Notes: a model not told the origin generated them from the sequence alone. DNA of 64,000 nt from CAYYFX01 sp964571855 (GCA_964571855.1 CAZNDO010000007.1:106521-170520), one strand, 5' to 3'; shown: positions 51,508 to 60,781, counted from the first letter of the stretch. Translations and numbers: made by a program.

Positions 51508-52203
51508 ATGAGCCGGCGCAGCATCCTGGTCGTCGAGGACGAGCCGGATATCGCCGAGGTCATCCAGTACAACCTGTCGCGCGAGGGATACCGGGTCGAC
51601 ATCGTCGGCGACGGGGAGCGCGCGCTGGAGCGCATCGTCCGCGACGCGCCGGATCTCGTGCTGCTCGACCTGATGCTCCCGGGGCTGGACGGCCTGGAGC
51701 TGTGCCGCCGCATGAAGGAGGACCCGGTCACCCGGCCCATCCCCGTGATCATGGTCACGGCGAAGGGGGAGGAGTCGGAGGTCGTCCTGGGGCTGGGCGT
51801 GGGCGCGGACGACTACGTGGCGAAGCCGTTCAGCCCGCGCGAGCTGACCGCCCGCGTGCGCGCCGTGCTTCGGCGCGGGCCGCTGAACCGCGAGGTCGGG
51901 AAGCGGGACCGCGTCACACGGGACGGGCTCGTGGTGGACTCCGTGCGGCACGAGGTCCGCGTGGACGGCGAGCGCGTGAAGTTCACCGCCACGGAGTTCC
52001 GGCTCCTCCACTTCCTGGCCACCCACCCGGGCCGGGCGTTCACGCGGGACGAGTTGCTGAGCCGCGTGATCGGGGAGCACGCCACCGTGACGGACCGCAA
52101 CATCGACGTCCACGTCCGCATGATCCGGCACAAGCTGGGGACGCAACGGGAGCTGATCGAGACCGTGCGCGGGGTCGGCTACCGCTTCCGGGAAGAGGAG
52201 TGA
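51508..52203 (+). CDS. phoB: phosphate response regulator PhoB
   Basis: OmpR-family regulator (231 residues). The receiver domain has the acidic pair 'VVEDEPD' and phosphoacceptor Asp54 in 'LVLLDLMLPG', Thr in 'IMVTAKGE' and Lys in 'DDYVAKPFS'. The winged-helix DNA-binding domain spans about residues 130-230 ('FTATEFRLLHFLATHPGRAF', 'TVRGVGYRF'). It is followed 13 bases later by phoR and then by the pst genes, which fixes the role in phosphate control. Confidence 0.9.
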   Translation: MSRRSILVVEDEPDIAEVIQYNLSREGYRVDIVGDGERALERIVRDAPDLVLLDLMLPGLDGLELCRRMKEDPVTRPIPVIMVTAKGEESEVVLGLGVGADDYVAKPFSPRELTARVRAVLRRGPLNREVGKRDRVTRDGLVVDSVRHEVRVDGERVKFTATEFRLLHFLATHPGRAFTRDELLSRVIGEHATVTDRNIDVHVRMIRHKLGTQRELIETVRGVGYRFREEE

Positions 52204-52216
52204 TACCCTCTCCCGG

Positions 52217-54022
52217 ATGCGAGGCTCCCGACTCTTCTGGAAGGTCTACGCCGCCTGTCTCGCGCTGATCCTCGTCGCCACCGGCACAATGGCGCTGACG
52301 CTCGGCCGCTGGGTCGAGCGCGAGTCGCTCGCCCACTTCGAGGAGCGGCTGGAGATCGCCGCGATCCTCGCCCGCGAGCTCGTGGCCGCTCCCGGCGCCG
52401 CGGAACGGCTGTCCGGCGTCGTCGCGCGGATCCGCGAGGAGACCGGCGTGCCGGTGATGGTCCTGCGGGCGGACGGCTCGGTCCTGGCCGATTCCGGGAA
52501 CCACCCTCCCGACGAAGGCGGCTACGCGGAGCGCCCCGAGGTGCGCGCGGCCCGGCGCACGGGGCGCGGGACGGACACCCGTATCGGCCAGGGCTTCGGC
52601 GTGGAGACCATGTACGTGGCGCTCGCCGTGCCCGGCGGCAGCGAGGCCGCGTTCGTGCGCACCGCCCTCCCGCTGGCGGAGCTGAACCGGAACCGCGCCG
52701 AGCTGCGGCGCGCCGTGGCGATCGGCGTGGCGCTCGCGTCCCTCCTGGGGCTCGTGCTCAGCGTGTTCCTCTCCCGCGGATTCACGCGGCCGCTCGTGGA
52801 GATGGCGCAGACGGCGCGGCGCGTGGCCGCCGGCGAGTTCGGCGTGCGGCTGGAGGTGGAGCGGGAAGACGAGGTGGGCGCGCTCGCGCGCTCGTTCAAC
52901 CTGATGGCGTCGCAGCTGAGCGAACGCATCGACCGCCTCACCGAGGACCGCAACAAGCTGCAGACCATCCTGGCCGCGATGGCGGAAGGCGTGGTGGCGG
53001 TGGACGACGAGGAGCGCGTGCTCCACCTGAACGCGGTGGCCGCGCGCATCCTGGCCACGGACGACGAGACGGCAACGGGCAAGCCGTTCCGCTCGGTGTG
53101 CCGGGTGGGCGAGGTGGCGGATGCGCTCACGGAGGCCATCCGGACCGGCGTGGGCCGCAACCGCGAGCTCCTCCTCTCGGCGTTCCCCAAGGACCGCGTG
53201 CTGGAGATCCAGACCGGGCCGATCCCGGGCGACCCCCCGGACTCGCCGGCCGGCGCCGTGGTCGTGATGCACGACGTGACCGAGCTGCGCCGCCTCGAGG
53301 CGGTGCGGCGGGACTTCGTGGCGAACGTGTCGCACGAGCTCAAGACGCCGCTCACCACCGTGCGCGCGGTGGTGGAGACCCTCCTGGATGACGAGGCGAT
53401 GCCCGAGGAGACGCGCAACCGCTTCCTGCACAAGTTGGACGACCAGTCCCGCCGGCTCGTGCGCATCGTCACGGACCTGCTGACGCTCTCCCGCGTGGAG
53501 TCGCGCCGGGACGAGATCGAGCGCGACCCCATGGATTTGCGCGTCCCGGTGAGCGAATCCGTGCGCGCGCTGTCCGGGCTGGCGGACGAGCGGAAGGTCC
53601 GGCTGACCGCGCGGCTGCCGGAACGCGAGGTCGTCGTGCGCGGCGACCGGGCCTCGCTCCGCCTCGTCGTGGACAACCTCGTGGACAACGCGCTGAAGTA
53701 CACGCCGGCCGGCGGGTCCGTGAACGTGGAACTCCGGGCGGATGCCGCGTGGGCCACCCTGGAGGTGCGGGACACCGGGATCGGGATCGACCCCCGGCAC
53801 CGCAACCGCCTGTTCGAGCGGTTCTACCGCGTGGACAAGGCCCGGTCCCGGGAGCTGGGCGGCACGGGGCTGGGGCTCGCGATCGTGAAGCACGCCGCCT
53901 CCGCCCACGACGGCGACGTGGGCTTCGACAGCGTGCCCGGCGAGGGCTCCACCTTCCGGGTCCGGATCCCCCTGGCCGGGGCTCCGGTCCCCGCGCCGGC
54001 CCCCCGGGCGGTCACCGCCTGA
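52217..54022 (+). CDS. phoR: phosphate sensor histidine kinase PhoR
   Basis: A 601-residue membrane kinase: first helix at residues 10-32, a periplasmic domain of about 130 residues, second helix near 175-195, HAMP (195-250), PAS (255-360), HisKA with the phospho-accepting His373 in 'VANVSHELKTPLTTVRA', and the ATPase domain with N box 'DNLVDNALKYTP', 'DTGIGID' and 'GGTGLGLAIVKH'. The layout matches PhoR/PhoP-type kinases that carry an extracellular domain. It sits between phoB and pstS. Confidence 0.88.
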   Translation: MRGSRLFWKVYAACLALILVATGTMALTLGRWVERESLAHFEERLEIAAILARELVAAPGAAERLSGVVARIREETGVPVMVLRADGSVLADSGNHPPDEGGYAERPEVRAARRTGRGTDTRIGQGFGVETMYVALAVPGGSEAAFVRTALPLAELNRNRAELRRAVAIGVALASLLGLVLSVFLSRGFTRPLVEMAQTARRVAAGEFGVRLEVEREDEVGALARSFNLMASQLSERIDRLTEDRNKLQTILAAMAEGVVAVDDEERVLHLNAVAARILATDDETATGKPFRSVCRVGEVADALTEAIRTGVGRNRELLLSAFPKDRVLEIQTGPIPGDPPDSPAGAVVVMHDVTELRRLEAVRRDFVANVSHELKTPLTTVRAVVETLLDDEAMPEETRNRFLHKLDDQSRRLVRIVTDLLTLSRVESRRDEIERDPMDLRVPVSESVRALSGLADERKVRLTARLPEREVVVRGDRASLRLVVDNLVDNALKYTPAGGSVNVELRADAAWATLEVRDTGIGIDPRHRNRLFERFYRVDKARSRELGGTGLGLAIVKHAASAHDGDVGFDSVPGEGSTFRVRIPLAGAPVPAPAPRAVTA

Positions 54023-54038
54023 CCCCCTGGCCCCGGGA

Positions 54039-54067
54039 CTTCACGCCCCCTTCACGGGATCTTCACG
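54039..54067 (+). promoter_or_regulatory. Pho box upstream of pstS
   Basis: Three identical CTTCACG repeats begin at 54039, 54050 and 54061, exactly 11 bases apart, between phoR and pstS. A possible -10 (TACATC) follows at 54090. This should drive the pst-phoU operon under phosphate starvation. Confidence 0.75.
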
Positions 54068-54165
54068 GACAGGCGGTATCCAGGTGAGCTACATCGCGTG
54101 ATTGCGCCCCTGGCCGCGTTTTCTCCCGAGTGCCGGTCCCGTGAAGGGGCCGTGCGGAGGTCTTC

Positions 54166-55155
54166 ATGAAGAAGCTGATGCCCATCGCCCAGGCTGTCCT
54201 CGTCACGGGCGTCGTCTGCGGGTGCGCGCTCGCGGCCGGGAAGCTGGCCGGCGCCGTCCGGATCGACGGGTCGAGCACCGTGTTCCCGATCACCGAGGCC
54301 GTGGCGGAGGAGTTCCGCGCCGTGGCCCCCAAGGTCCAGGTGACCGTGGGCGTCTCCGGCACCGGTGGCGGCTTCAAGAAGTTCGTGCTGGGCGAGACGG
54401 ACATGAACGACGCGTCGCGCCCGATCCAGGAGAAGGAGCGCACGCAGGCCAAGGAGAAGGGCATCGAGTTCATCGAACTGCCCGTGGCCTTCGACGGCCT
54501 CACGGTCGTCGTGAACACGGAGAACTCCTTCGTCGACAAGCTCACGGTGGCGGAGCTCAACACGATCTGGAAGCCGGAGAGCACCGTGAAGCTCTGGTCC
54601 GACGTCCGTCCCGGCTGGCCGGCGGAGAAGATCTCCCTGTACGGCCCCGGCCACGACTCCGGCACGTTCGACTACTTCACCGAGGTGGTGAACGGCAAGT
54701 CGAAGGCGTGCCGCGCCGACTTCACCGCCAGCGAGGACGACAACGTGCTCGTGCAGGGCGTGGCGGGCGACCCGCACTCCCTCGGGTTCTTCGGGTTCGC
54801 CTACTTCCTCGAGAACAAGGACAAGCTCCGCGCCGTGCCGATCGACAACGGGAGCGGCCCGGTGTCCCCCACGATGACGACGATCGCGGACGGCTCGTAT
54901 GCGCCGCTGTCCCGGCCCGTCTTCATCTACGTCACCCGGAAGGCCGCGGACCGGCCCGAGGTGGACGCCTTCGTGGACTTCTACCTGGAGAACGCGCCGG
55001 CGCTCGTGAAGGAAGTGGGCTACGTGCCGCTCCCGGCGGACCTGTACGCGCAGATCACCGGGCGGTGGGACAAGCGGACCACCGGCACGGTCTTCCACGG
55101 CGTCCACGAGGGCCTGCCCCTCGCGGAGCTGATGAAGCGCCCGGCCCAGACGTGA
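54166..55155 (+). CDS. pstS: phosphate-binding protein PstS
   Basis: Periplasmic phosphate receptor (329 residues) with an N-terminal signal peptide ('VLVTGVVCGCALAAGKLAG'). Phosphate-binding signatures are 'RIDGSSTVFPITEAVAEEF', 'GVSGTGGGFKKFVLGETDMN', 'DASRPI' and 'GPGHDSGTFDYFTEVV'. GGAGG precedes the ATG. Its stop overlaps pstC (GTGA). The Cys residues near the signal cleavage region do not form a clear lipobox. Confidence 0.92.
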   Translation: MKKLMPIAQAVLVTGVVCGCALAAGKLAGAVRIDGSSTVFPITEAVAEEFRAVAPKVQVTVGVSGTGGGFKKFVLGETDMNDASRPIQEKERTQAKEKGIEFIELPVAFDGLTVVVNTENSFVDKLTVAELNTIWKPESTVKLWSDVRPGWPAEKISLYGPGHDSGTFDYFTEVVNGKSKACRADFTASEDDNVLVQGVAGDPHSLGFFGFAYFLENKDKLRAVPIDNGSGPVSPTMTTIADGSYAPLSRPVFIYVTRKAADRPEVDAFVDFYLENAPALVKEVGYVPLPADLYAQITGRWDKRTTGTVFHGVHEGLPLAELMKRPAQT

Positions 55156-56093
55156 GCGGCAGCACCCTGACCGCGGCCAGGATCCACCCGGGCGCGCGCC
55201 GGCTCACGCGCCGGCAATGGGATTGGCGGGAGACCGGCGTTCGCTGGGCGCTGGTCTTCTGCACCCTGGTCTCCGTGGTGACCACGGCCGGGATCATCCT
55301 CGTCCTCGCGAAGGAGACGTCCTCCTTCGTGCAGGACGTTCTCCCGTGGGACTTCCTGTTCGGCACCCGCTGGACGCCGCTGCTCGAGCCGCGGTCGTTC
55401 GGCGTGCTGCCGCTGGTCGCGGGAACCGCGCTCGTCGTGGTGGGCGCGGGTCTCGTGGCGCTGCCCATCGGGCTGGCCACCGGCATCTACCTCTCGGAGT
55501 ATGCGACCGCGCGCTTCCGCGCGATCGCGAAGCCGGTCCTCGAGATCCTGGCCGGCATCCCCACGGTCGTGTACGGGTACTTCGCGCTGACCTCCGTCAC
55601 CCCGATGCTCGCGGCCATCTTCCCGCAGGTGGAGGTGTTCAACGCGGCCTCGGGCGCCATCGTCGTGGGCATCATGATCCTGCCCATGGTGGCCACGCTC
55701 TGCGAGGACGCCCTCTCGGCCGTCCCGGAGTCCATGCGGCAGGCGGGGTTCGCGCTCGGCGCAACGCGCGGCGAGGTGGCGCGGCAGATCGTCGTGCCGG
55801 GCGCGGCGTCGGGGATCGCCGCGTCGTTCGTGCTGGCGCTGTCCCGCGCGCTCGGCGAGACGATGGCCGTCACGCTGGCGTCCGGCGCCACGCCGAAGAT
55901 GACGCTGAACCCGTTCGAGAGCATCCAGACCATGACCGCCTACATCGTGCAGGTGAGCCTGGGCGACACGCCCGCCGGCACGGTGGAGTACCGCACGATC
56001 TTCGCCGTGGGGTCGCTCCTCTTCGCGATGACGCTGGCCATGAACGCGTTCGCGCACCTCGTGCTGCGGCGCTGGCGGAGGGTGGCGGAATGA
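55152..56093 (+). CDS. pstC: phosphate ABC transporter permease PstC
   Basis: A 313-residue inner-membrane permease with about six helices. The PstC core 'LPIGLATGIYLSEYA', 'LAGIPTVVYGYFALTSVTPM' and the ATPase-contact loop 'QAGFALGATRGEVARQIVVPGAASGI' are present. The GTG start overlaps pstS and the stop overlaps pstA (ATGA). It forms the membrane channel together with PstA. Confidence 0.92.
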   Translation: MSGSTLTAARIHPGARRLTRRQWDWRETGVRWALVFCTLVSVVTTAGIILVLAKETSSFVQDVLPWDFLFGTRWTPLLEPRSFGVLPLVAGTALVVVGAGLVALPIGLATGIYLSEYATARFRAIAKPVLEILAGIPTVVYGYFALTSVTPMLAAIFPQVEVFNAASGAIVVGIMILPMVATLCEDALSAVPESMRQAGFALGATRGEVARQIVVPGAASGIAASFVLALSRALGETMAVTLASGATPKMTLNPFESIQTMTAYIVQVSLGDTPAGTVEYRTIFAVGSLLFAMTLAMNAFAHLVLRRWRRVAE

Positions 56094-56968
56094 GCGCGCT
56101 GCGCCGCGCCGACCCGAACCGGCTCCGGCGCCGCCGGGACGCGGCCACGTTCCGCCTGCTGTGCGGCGCGATGACCGGTCTCAGCCTCGTCCTGCTGGCC
56201 GTCCTGCTCGCGCGCATCGGCCGCGAGGGACTGCCATGGCTGGACCTGCAGTTCCTCCTCAGCGTGCCGAGCCGGTTCGCCGCGAAGGCCGGGATCCTGC
56301 CCGCGCTCGCGGGCAGCGCGTGGATCGTGGCGCTCACGGCGCTCATCTCCATCCCGCTGGGCGTGGCCACCGCGATCTACCTGGAGGAGTACGCGCCCCG
56401 GAACCGCGCCACGGAGATCCTGGAGATCAACCTCGCGAACCTCGCCGGCGTGCCTTCCGTCATCTACGGGATCCTGGGGCTCGCCCTGTTCGTGCGCGGG
56501 CTCATGCTGGGGCAGTCCGTGCTGTCGGGTGCGCTCACCATGAGCCTGCTCGTGCTGCCGGTGATCGTGGTGGCGTCGCGGGAGGCCATCCGGTCCGTGC
56601 CGCTCGCGTTCCGGCACGCGGCCTTCGCGCTCGGCGCGTCGCGGTGGGAGACGGTGCGGCACCACGTGCTGCCCGCGGCGCTCCCCGGCATCCTCACCGG
56701 GATCATCCTGTCGCTGTCCCGGGCGATCGGGGAGTCCGCCCCCCTCATCCTGGTGGGCGCGGTGGGGTACATCGCGTTCACGCCGGAGACCCCGATGGAC
56801 CAGTTCACGGTGCTGCCCATCCAGATCTTCAACTGGACATCCCGGCCCCAGCCCGAGTTTCATGGCATCGCCGCGGCCGGGATCCTCGTCCTGCTCGCCA
56901 CCCTTCTCGTGATGAACGCGGCGGCCGTGCTGATCCGCCAGCGGGCGCGGAGGAACCGGCCATGGTAG
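56090..56968 (+). CDS. pstA: phosphate ABC transporter permease PstA
   Basis: A 292-residue permease with six predicted helices. Family stretches are 'IPLGVATAIYLEEYAPRN', 'NLAGVPSVIYGILGLALFVR' and the EAA-like loop 'AAFALGASRWETVRHHVLPAALPGI'. It overlaps pstC by four bases and pstB by seven, so all pst genes are translationally coupled. Confidence 0.92.
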   Translation: MSALRRADPNRLRRRRDAATFRLLCGAMTGLSLVLLAVLLARIGREGLPWLDLQFLLSVPSRFAAKAGILPALAGSAWIVALTALISIPLGVATAIYLEEYAPRNRATEILEINLANLAGVPSVIYGILGLALFVRGLMLGQSVLSGALTMSLLVLPVIVVASREAIRSVPLAFRHAAFALGASRWETVRHHVLPAALPGILTGIILSLSRAIGESAPLILVGAVGYIAFTPETPMDQFTVLPIQIFNWTSRPQPEFHGIAAAGILVLLATLLVMNAAAVLIRQRARRNRPW

Positions 56969-57813
56969 CGATCCCGAAGTCCGCGCAGCCCGCCGTCCTC
57001 GTGGGGCGGGGGGCGCTCGAAACCGGCGGGGAGAGTCGGATGTCGGAACTGGAGGAGCGGCCCACGGTCCTCGAGGCCAAGGCCGTCTCCATCGCGTACG
57101 GGGCGAAGGTGGCCATCCGCGAGGTCTCCGTGTCCTTCCCGGAGAACCGGATCACGGCCATCATCGGCCCGTCCGGGTGCGGCAAGAGCACGCTCCTGCG
57201 CGCGTTCAACCGCATGAACGAGCTGCTGCCGGACGTGCGCACGGACGGCGCCTTCCTGTACCGCGGGGAGGACCTGTACGCGGCGGACGTGGACCCCGCC
57301 GAGGTGCGGCGCCGCATCGGCATGGTGTTCCAGAAGCCGAACCCGTTCCCGCGCTCCATCTGGGACAACGTGGCCTGGGGTCCGCGGATCAACGGCCTCG
57401 TGTCGCGCGCGGGCATGCCGGAGCGCGTGGAACGTTCGCTGCGGCAGGCGGGTTTGTGGGACGAGGTGAAGGACCGGCTGGAGGACAACGGGTTCTCGCT
57501 CTCCGGCGGCCAGCAGCAGCGGCTGTGCATCGCGCGGACGCTGGCCATGGAGCCGGACGTGGTGCTCCTGGACGAGCCGTGCTCGGCGCTGGACCCGGTG
57601 TCCACGGCCCGGATCGAGGACCTGCTGTTCGAGCTGAAGGAGAAGTACACCATCGTCATCGTCACCCACAACATGCAGCAGGCCGCGCGCGTGTCGGACT
57701 ACACGGCGTTCCTGGACGCGGGGAAACTCGTGGAGTACGGTGAGACCCAGCAGGTCTTCACGCGGCCGGCGCACCAGCGGACGGAAGACTACGTGACGGG
57801 GCGGTTCGGGTAG
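56962..57813 (+). CDS. pstB: phosphate ABC transporter ATPase PstB
   Basis: A 283-residue ATPase powering phosphate uptake. Walker A is 'IIGPSGCGKSTLLRAFNRMN', the Q-loop is 'GMVFQKPNPFPRSIWDNVAW', the signature is 'LSGGQQQRLCIARTLA', Walker B is 'VVLLDEPCSALDP' and the H-loop is 'IVTHNMQQAARVSD'. It has an extra N-terminal extension of about 30 residues if the ATG at 56962 is used; an ATG at 57040 (MSELEERP) is an alternative with less overlap. Confidence 0.92.
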   Translation: MVAIPKSAQPAVLVGRGALETGGESRMSELEERPTVLEAKAVSIAYGAKVAIREVSVSFPENRITAIIGPSGCGKSTLLRAFNRMNELLPDVRTDGAFLYRGEDLYAADVDPAEVRRRIGMVFQKPNPFPRSIWDNVAWGPRINGLVSRAGMPERVERSLRQAGLWDEVKDRLEDNGFSLSGGQQQRLCIARTLAMEPDVVLLDEPCSALDPVSTARIEDLLFELKEKYTIVIVTHNMQQAARVSDYTAFLDAGKLVEYGETQQVFTRPAHQRTEDYVTGRFG

Positions 57814-57830
57814 AGGCGGAGGAGAGCACC

Positions 57831-58562
57831 TTGAAGCACCTGCAGCGGGACCTCGAGAAGCTCACGCGGGAAGTGCTGGCCATGGGCGGGCTGGTGGAGG
57901 ATGCCACCGCGCGCGCCATGGAAGCGCTGCTGGACCGGAACGCCAGCCTCGCGCAGCGCGTCATCGAGGGGGACCGCGCCATCGATCTCAAGGAGATCGA
58001 GGTGGAGGAGGAGTGCCTGAAGCTCCTTGCGCTGCACCAGCCCGTGGCCGCGGACCTCCGCTACATCGTGGCCGTGCTCAAGGTGAACAACGACCTCGAG
58101 CGCATGGGGGACCTGGCCCAGAACATCGCGGAGCGCGCGCGGATGCTGTCCACCTCCGGAAGCGCGGTGCAGCCGCCGGCGGAGCTGCACGGCATGATGG
58201 AGCGCGTGCAGTCCATGGTCACCCGCTGCCTGGACGCGCTCGTGCGCTCGGATCCGGACGTGGCGCGCAGCGTGCTGCAGGATGACGAGGGCGTCGACGA
58301 GACGCACCGTCGCATGTACCGCGCCCTGCAGGACCGCATGGCGGAGCGCCCGGATCGCATCCCGGACTACATCCAGTACCTCTCCGTCTCCCGCTACCTC
58401 GAGCGCATGGCGGACCAGACCACGAACATCGCCGAGGACGTGATCTTCACGGTCGAGGGCGAGGTGGTCCGCCACCGCCGCTTCCACTCGGACGGCACGC
58501 CCCGGCGGGACGACGACGAGGAGCGGCCGCGGCCGAAGATCGTCCCGGGCCCCGGACGCTAG
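57831..58562 (+). CDS. phoU: phosphate signalling regulator PhoU
   Basis: A 243-residue all-helical protein with two PhoU domains, each carrying an E/D-x-x-x-D metal-binding motif ('GDRAIDLKEIEVEEECLKLL' and 'DEGVDETHRRMYRAL'). It relays the state of PstSCAB to PhoR. The start is TTG at 57831, preceded by GGAGGAG. The extension after residue 225 is Arg/Pro-rich. It closes the pho/pst operon. Confidence 0.9.
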   Translation: MKHLQRDLEKLTREVLAMGGLVEDATARAMEALLDRNASLAQRVIEGDRAIDLKEIEVEEECLKLLALHQPVAADLRYIVAVLKVNNDLERMGDLAQNIAERARMLSTSGSAVQPPAELHGMMERVQSMVTRCLDALVRSDPDVARSVLQDDEGVDETHRRMYRALQDRMAERPDRIPDYIQYLSVSRYLERMADQTTNIAEDVIFTVEGEVVRHRRFHSDGTPRRDDDEERPRPKIVPGPGR

Positions 58563-58567
58563 ATCCG

Positions 58568-58587
58568 GGGGCCTTGTCCGCGGCCCC
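58568..58587 (+). terminator. weak hairpin after phoU
   Basis: A 6-bp stem (GGGGCC / GGCCCC) with an 8-base loop starts five bases after the phoU stop. No T-run. The rest of the 134-base gap to the next gene shows no clear promoter. Confidence 0.3.
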
Positions 58588-58696
58588 GCGCCGGACCATC
58601 ATCGAAGCAGCGCTCGCCCGCGCCTGATCGCGAACCGGGACTTCCCGGCAGCGCCGCCGTGCGCCCCGGGGAGCACCGACCCGCCCGAGGTGCGAC

Positions 58697-59266
58697 ATGA
58701 CGCGTTCTCTCCGGCTCGCCGTCCCCGCCGCGCTCCTGCTCCTGCCCGGGCTCGCGGGCGCCGCCCAGCTCTGCTTCGCGCCGCCGTCGGGCGGCACCGC
58801 CCCGGGGAACGTCCCCTGCACGCCGCCCGGCCCCGCGTACGACGAGGGCTGGCAGGGCTACGGCACGACCGCCCCGGAGGCGTGCCTCCTCGGCACGGAC
58901 TGCCTCCCGTGGGTGGGGCCGACCGTGTGGTACCTCAGCCGCAGCGACGAGGCGCCGCACTTCGTCACGGGCCCGCTGCCGGACGGCCCGGGGGCGCTGT
59001 ACCTGTGGCTGATCTGCTCGGAGGCGGGCGTGGCCGAGGCGGAGTTCTCGCTGGCCGGGGTCGGGATGGCGGTCACCGGCTACACGCCGCTCAACGGGAC
59101 CTCGGCGGAGGCGGCGCTCCCGGACCTGCGCGTGGCGGCGGCGGACTGCCCCACCGGGCCGCGGCTCTTCGGGCGCATCGACGTGGTCGTGGGCGGGGCG
59201 ACCGCGGCGGGGGAGCCGGCGCGGGAGCCATGGGGGCGCGTGAAGGCGTCGTACCGGGAGCGTTGA
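58697..59266 (+). CDS. secreted protein with a single copy of the lipoprotein-type domain
   Basis: A 189-residue exported protein (signal peptide ending Ala-Gly-Ala-Ala). After a Pro/Gly-rich segment with several Cys, it contains 'GALYLWLICSEAGVAEAEFS' and 'DCPTGPRLFGRIDVVVGG', which parallel both domains of the lipoprotein at 27.9-29.0 kb. Function unknown. It is convergent with the CBM48-barrel gene, only 12 bases apart, and follows the pho operon without evident coupling. Confidence 0.65.
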   Translation: MTRSLRLAVPAALLLLPGLAGAAQLCFAPPSGGTAPGNVPCTPPGPAYDEGWQGYGTTAPEACLLGTDCLPWVGPTVWYLSRSDEAPHFVTGPLPDGPGALYLWLICSEAGVAEAEFSLAGVGMAVTGYTPLNGTSAEAALPDLRVAAADCPTGPRLFGRIDVVVGGATAAGEPAREPWGRVKASYRER

Positions 59267-59278
59267 TCCGGAGCGGCC

Positions 59279-60781
59279 TCAGAACATCCGATGGATGCGC
59301 GCGGACACGAACAGGTCGTCCGCCGCATCGCGCCGGTCCATCTTGCGCGCGATGTTGATGCGGAAGTTCGAGTCCGCGTCCTGGAAGCCGATGCCGGCGT
59401 CCACCTTCAGGTCGAACTCGGCGTCCTTCTCCACCCAGGCGTCGCCCACGTCCGTGAACACCGCGGCCTGGAAGTCCTTGAAGAGGTCCATGCGCAGCTC
59501 CGCGTTGCCGAGCGCCATGCGGTCCCCGGCGAGGGACTTGAACTGCGTGGCGCGCAGCGTGCCCACGCCGCCGAGGTAGAAGCGTTCCTGCACCGGAACC
59601 GCCTCGAAGCCTTCGACCGGGACGCCGTCCAGGACGCGGCGGCCGTCGTGGATCAGCCCGGCGAGCACGCGGATGTCGAACTCGTGCCGCGGGGAGAGCT
59701 TCGCGTAGCGGCGCACGTCCACCGTGCCGCGCTGGAAGCGGAAGTCCCCGCCCAGGCGCCCGCCCGCCCACTCCCACGTGGTGCGCGCGAGCCAGCCGAA
59801 CGCGGGGTCGTCCGGGTCGTCGCGCGTGTCCAGCGTCCAGGACGTGCCGATCGTGCGCAGCACGCCGTCGTCCACCGGCGCGTTGATCCGCATGCGCTTG
59901 TCGCCGTTGAAGATGCCCCAGTCCGTGGTCTTGGCGACGGAGCGATGGTCCTCGTCGCGCCAGCGGGTCTCGATCTCCACGGACTCGCCGCTGCGGATGC
60001 GGAGCAGCGCGTCGTAGCCTTCGGCCTCGTGGTAGTCGCGCCAGTCCTCGCGGAAGAAGAGCGCCACGAGGGAGTTCTCCAGGTCGCCCATGCGGAAGGC
60101 GTCGGGCGTGGCGTTGCGGCGGTAGGCGCCCGCGCCGATCTCCAGCGCGCCCTCCGCGAACAGCGGTTGCGTGACGCCCGCGTCGTACAGCCAGCGGTCC
60201 CGGCCGAAGGAGCGGCCGCCCTGCACGCGCATCGTGGGGAGGAGCTCCGCGCGGTTCTCGTACGCGACGCCGGCGGCGAGCAGGACCTGGTTCACGCGGT
60301 CGTAGGTCACGTCCAGGAGGAAATCCGCGTCGTGCACGTGGTGCGGCTCCGGGAGGACCACGTCGCCGCGGCGCACGTGGACCAGGGAGGTCTCGCCGAG
60401 ATCCAGGTCGCCGGGGGAGTCCGGAACGTCCAGCACGGGGTTGTCCGGATCGCGGATCCACGCGCCGTCCACCACGAAGAGGTACGGCCAGCGCCCGGAG
60501 TCCAGATCCACGGTGGCGCTCCACACGCCGCGGCGGCCGCGACGCAGGCGGTCCGCGTGCGGGTCCCAGCCGTTGAACGCGCCCACCACCGAGACCTCGC
60601 GGGCATCCGGGGCGGCGAGGCGGAAGAGCACGCCGCCCCAGCCCATGACCGGGGCGTTGCGGCCGCCGCGCACGTCGCTCAGCGGGGCCGGCGGGTCCGG
60701 CGTGTCCCGCAGCGCGGCCGGCGCCGGGGCGGCGACGGACAGCGCGAGGGCCGCGAGGGCCAGGGCTCGGCGGGCCGGCAT
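59279..60781 (-). CDS. CBM48/glycogen-binding domain fused to a BamA-like outer membrane barrel
   Basis: A 500-residue exported protein with a signal peptide (residues 1-23). Residues 45-120 form an isoamylase-N/AMPK-type carbohydrate-binding module: 'REVSVVGAFNGWDPHADRLR' and 'GRWPYLFVVDGAWIRDPDNP'. The rest is a surface-antigen/Omp85-type barrel: 'FYLGGVGTLRATQFKSLAGD' (a G-x-x-x-x-R-G-like loop, here G-T-L-R-A), 'GNAELRMDLFKDFQAAVFTD' and a terminal 'ARIHRMF' ending in Phe. The usual POTRA domains are replaced by the sugar-binding module. A sigma-54 promoter lies upstream. Confidence 0.75.
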   Translation of the reverse strand: MPARRALALAALALSVAAPAPAALRDTPDPPAPLSDVRGGRNAPVMGWGGVLFRLAAPDAREVSVVGAFNGWDPHADRLRRGRRGVWSATVDLDSGRWPYLFVVDGAWIRDPDNPVLDVPDSPGDLDLGETSLVHVRRGDVVLPEPHHVHDADFLLDVTYDRVNQVLLAAGVAYENRAELLPTMRVQGGRSFGRDRWLYDAGVTQPLFAEGALEIGAGAYRRNATPDAFRMGDLENSLVALFFREDWRDYHEAEGYDALLRIRSGESVEIETRWRDEDHRSVAKTTDWGIFNGDKRMRINAPVDDGVLRTIGTSWTLDTRDDPDDPAFGWLARTTWEWAGGRLGGDFRFQRGTVDVRRYAKLSPRHEFDIRVLAGLIHDGRRVLDGVPVEGFEAVPVQERFYLGGVGTLRATQFKSLAGDRMALGNAELRMDLFKDFQAAVFTDVGDAWVEKDAEFDLKVDAGIGFQDADSNFRINIARKMDRRDAADDLFVSARIHRMF

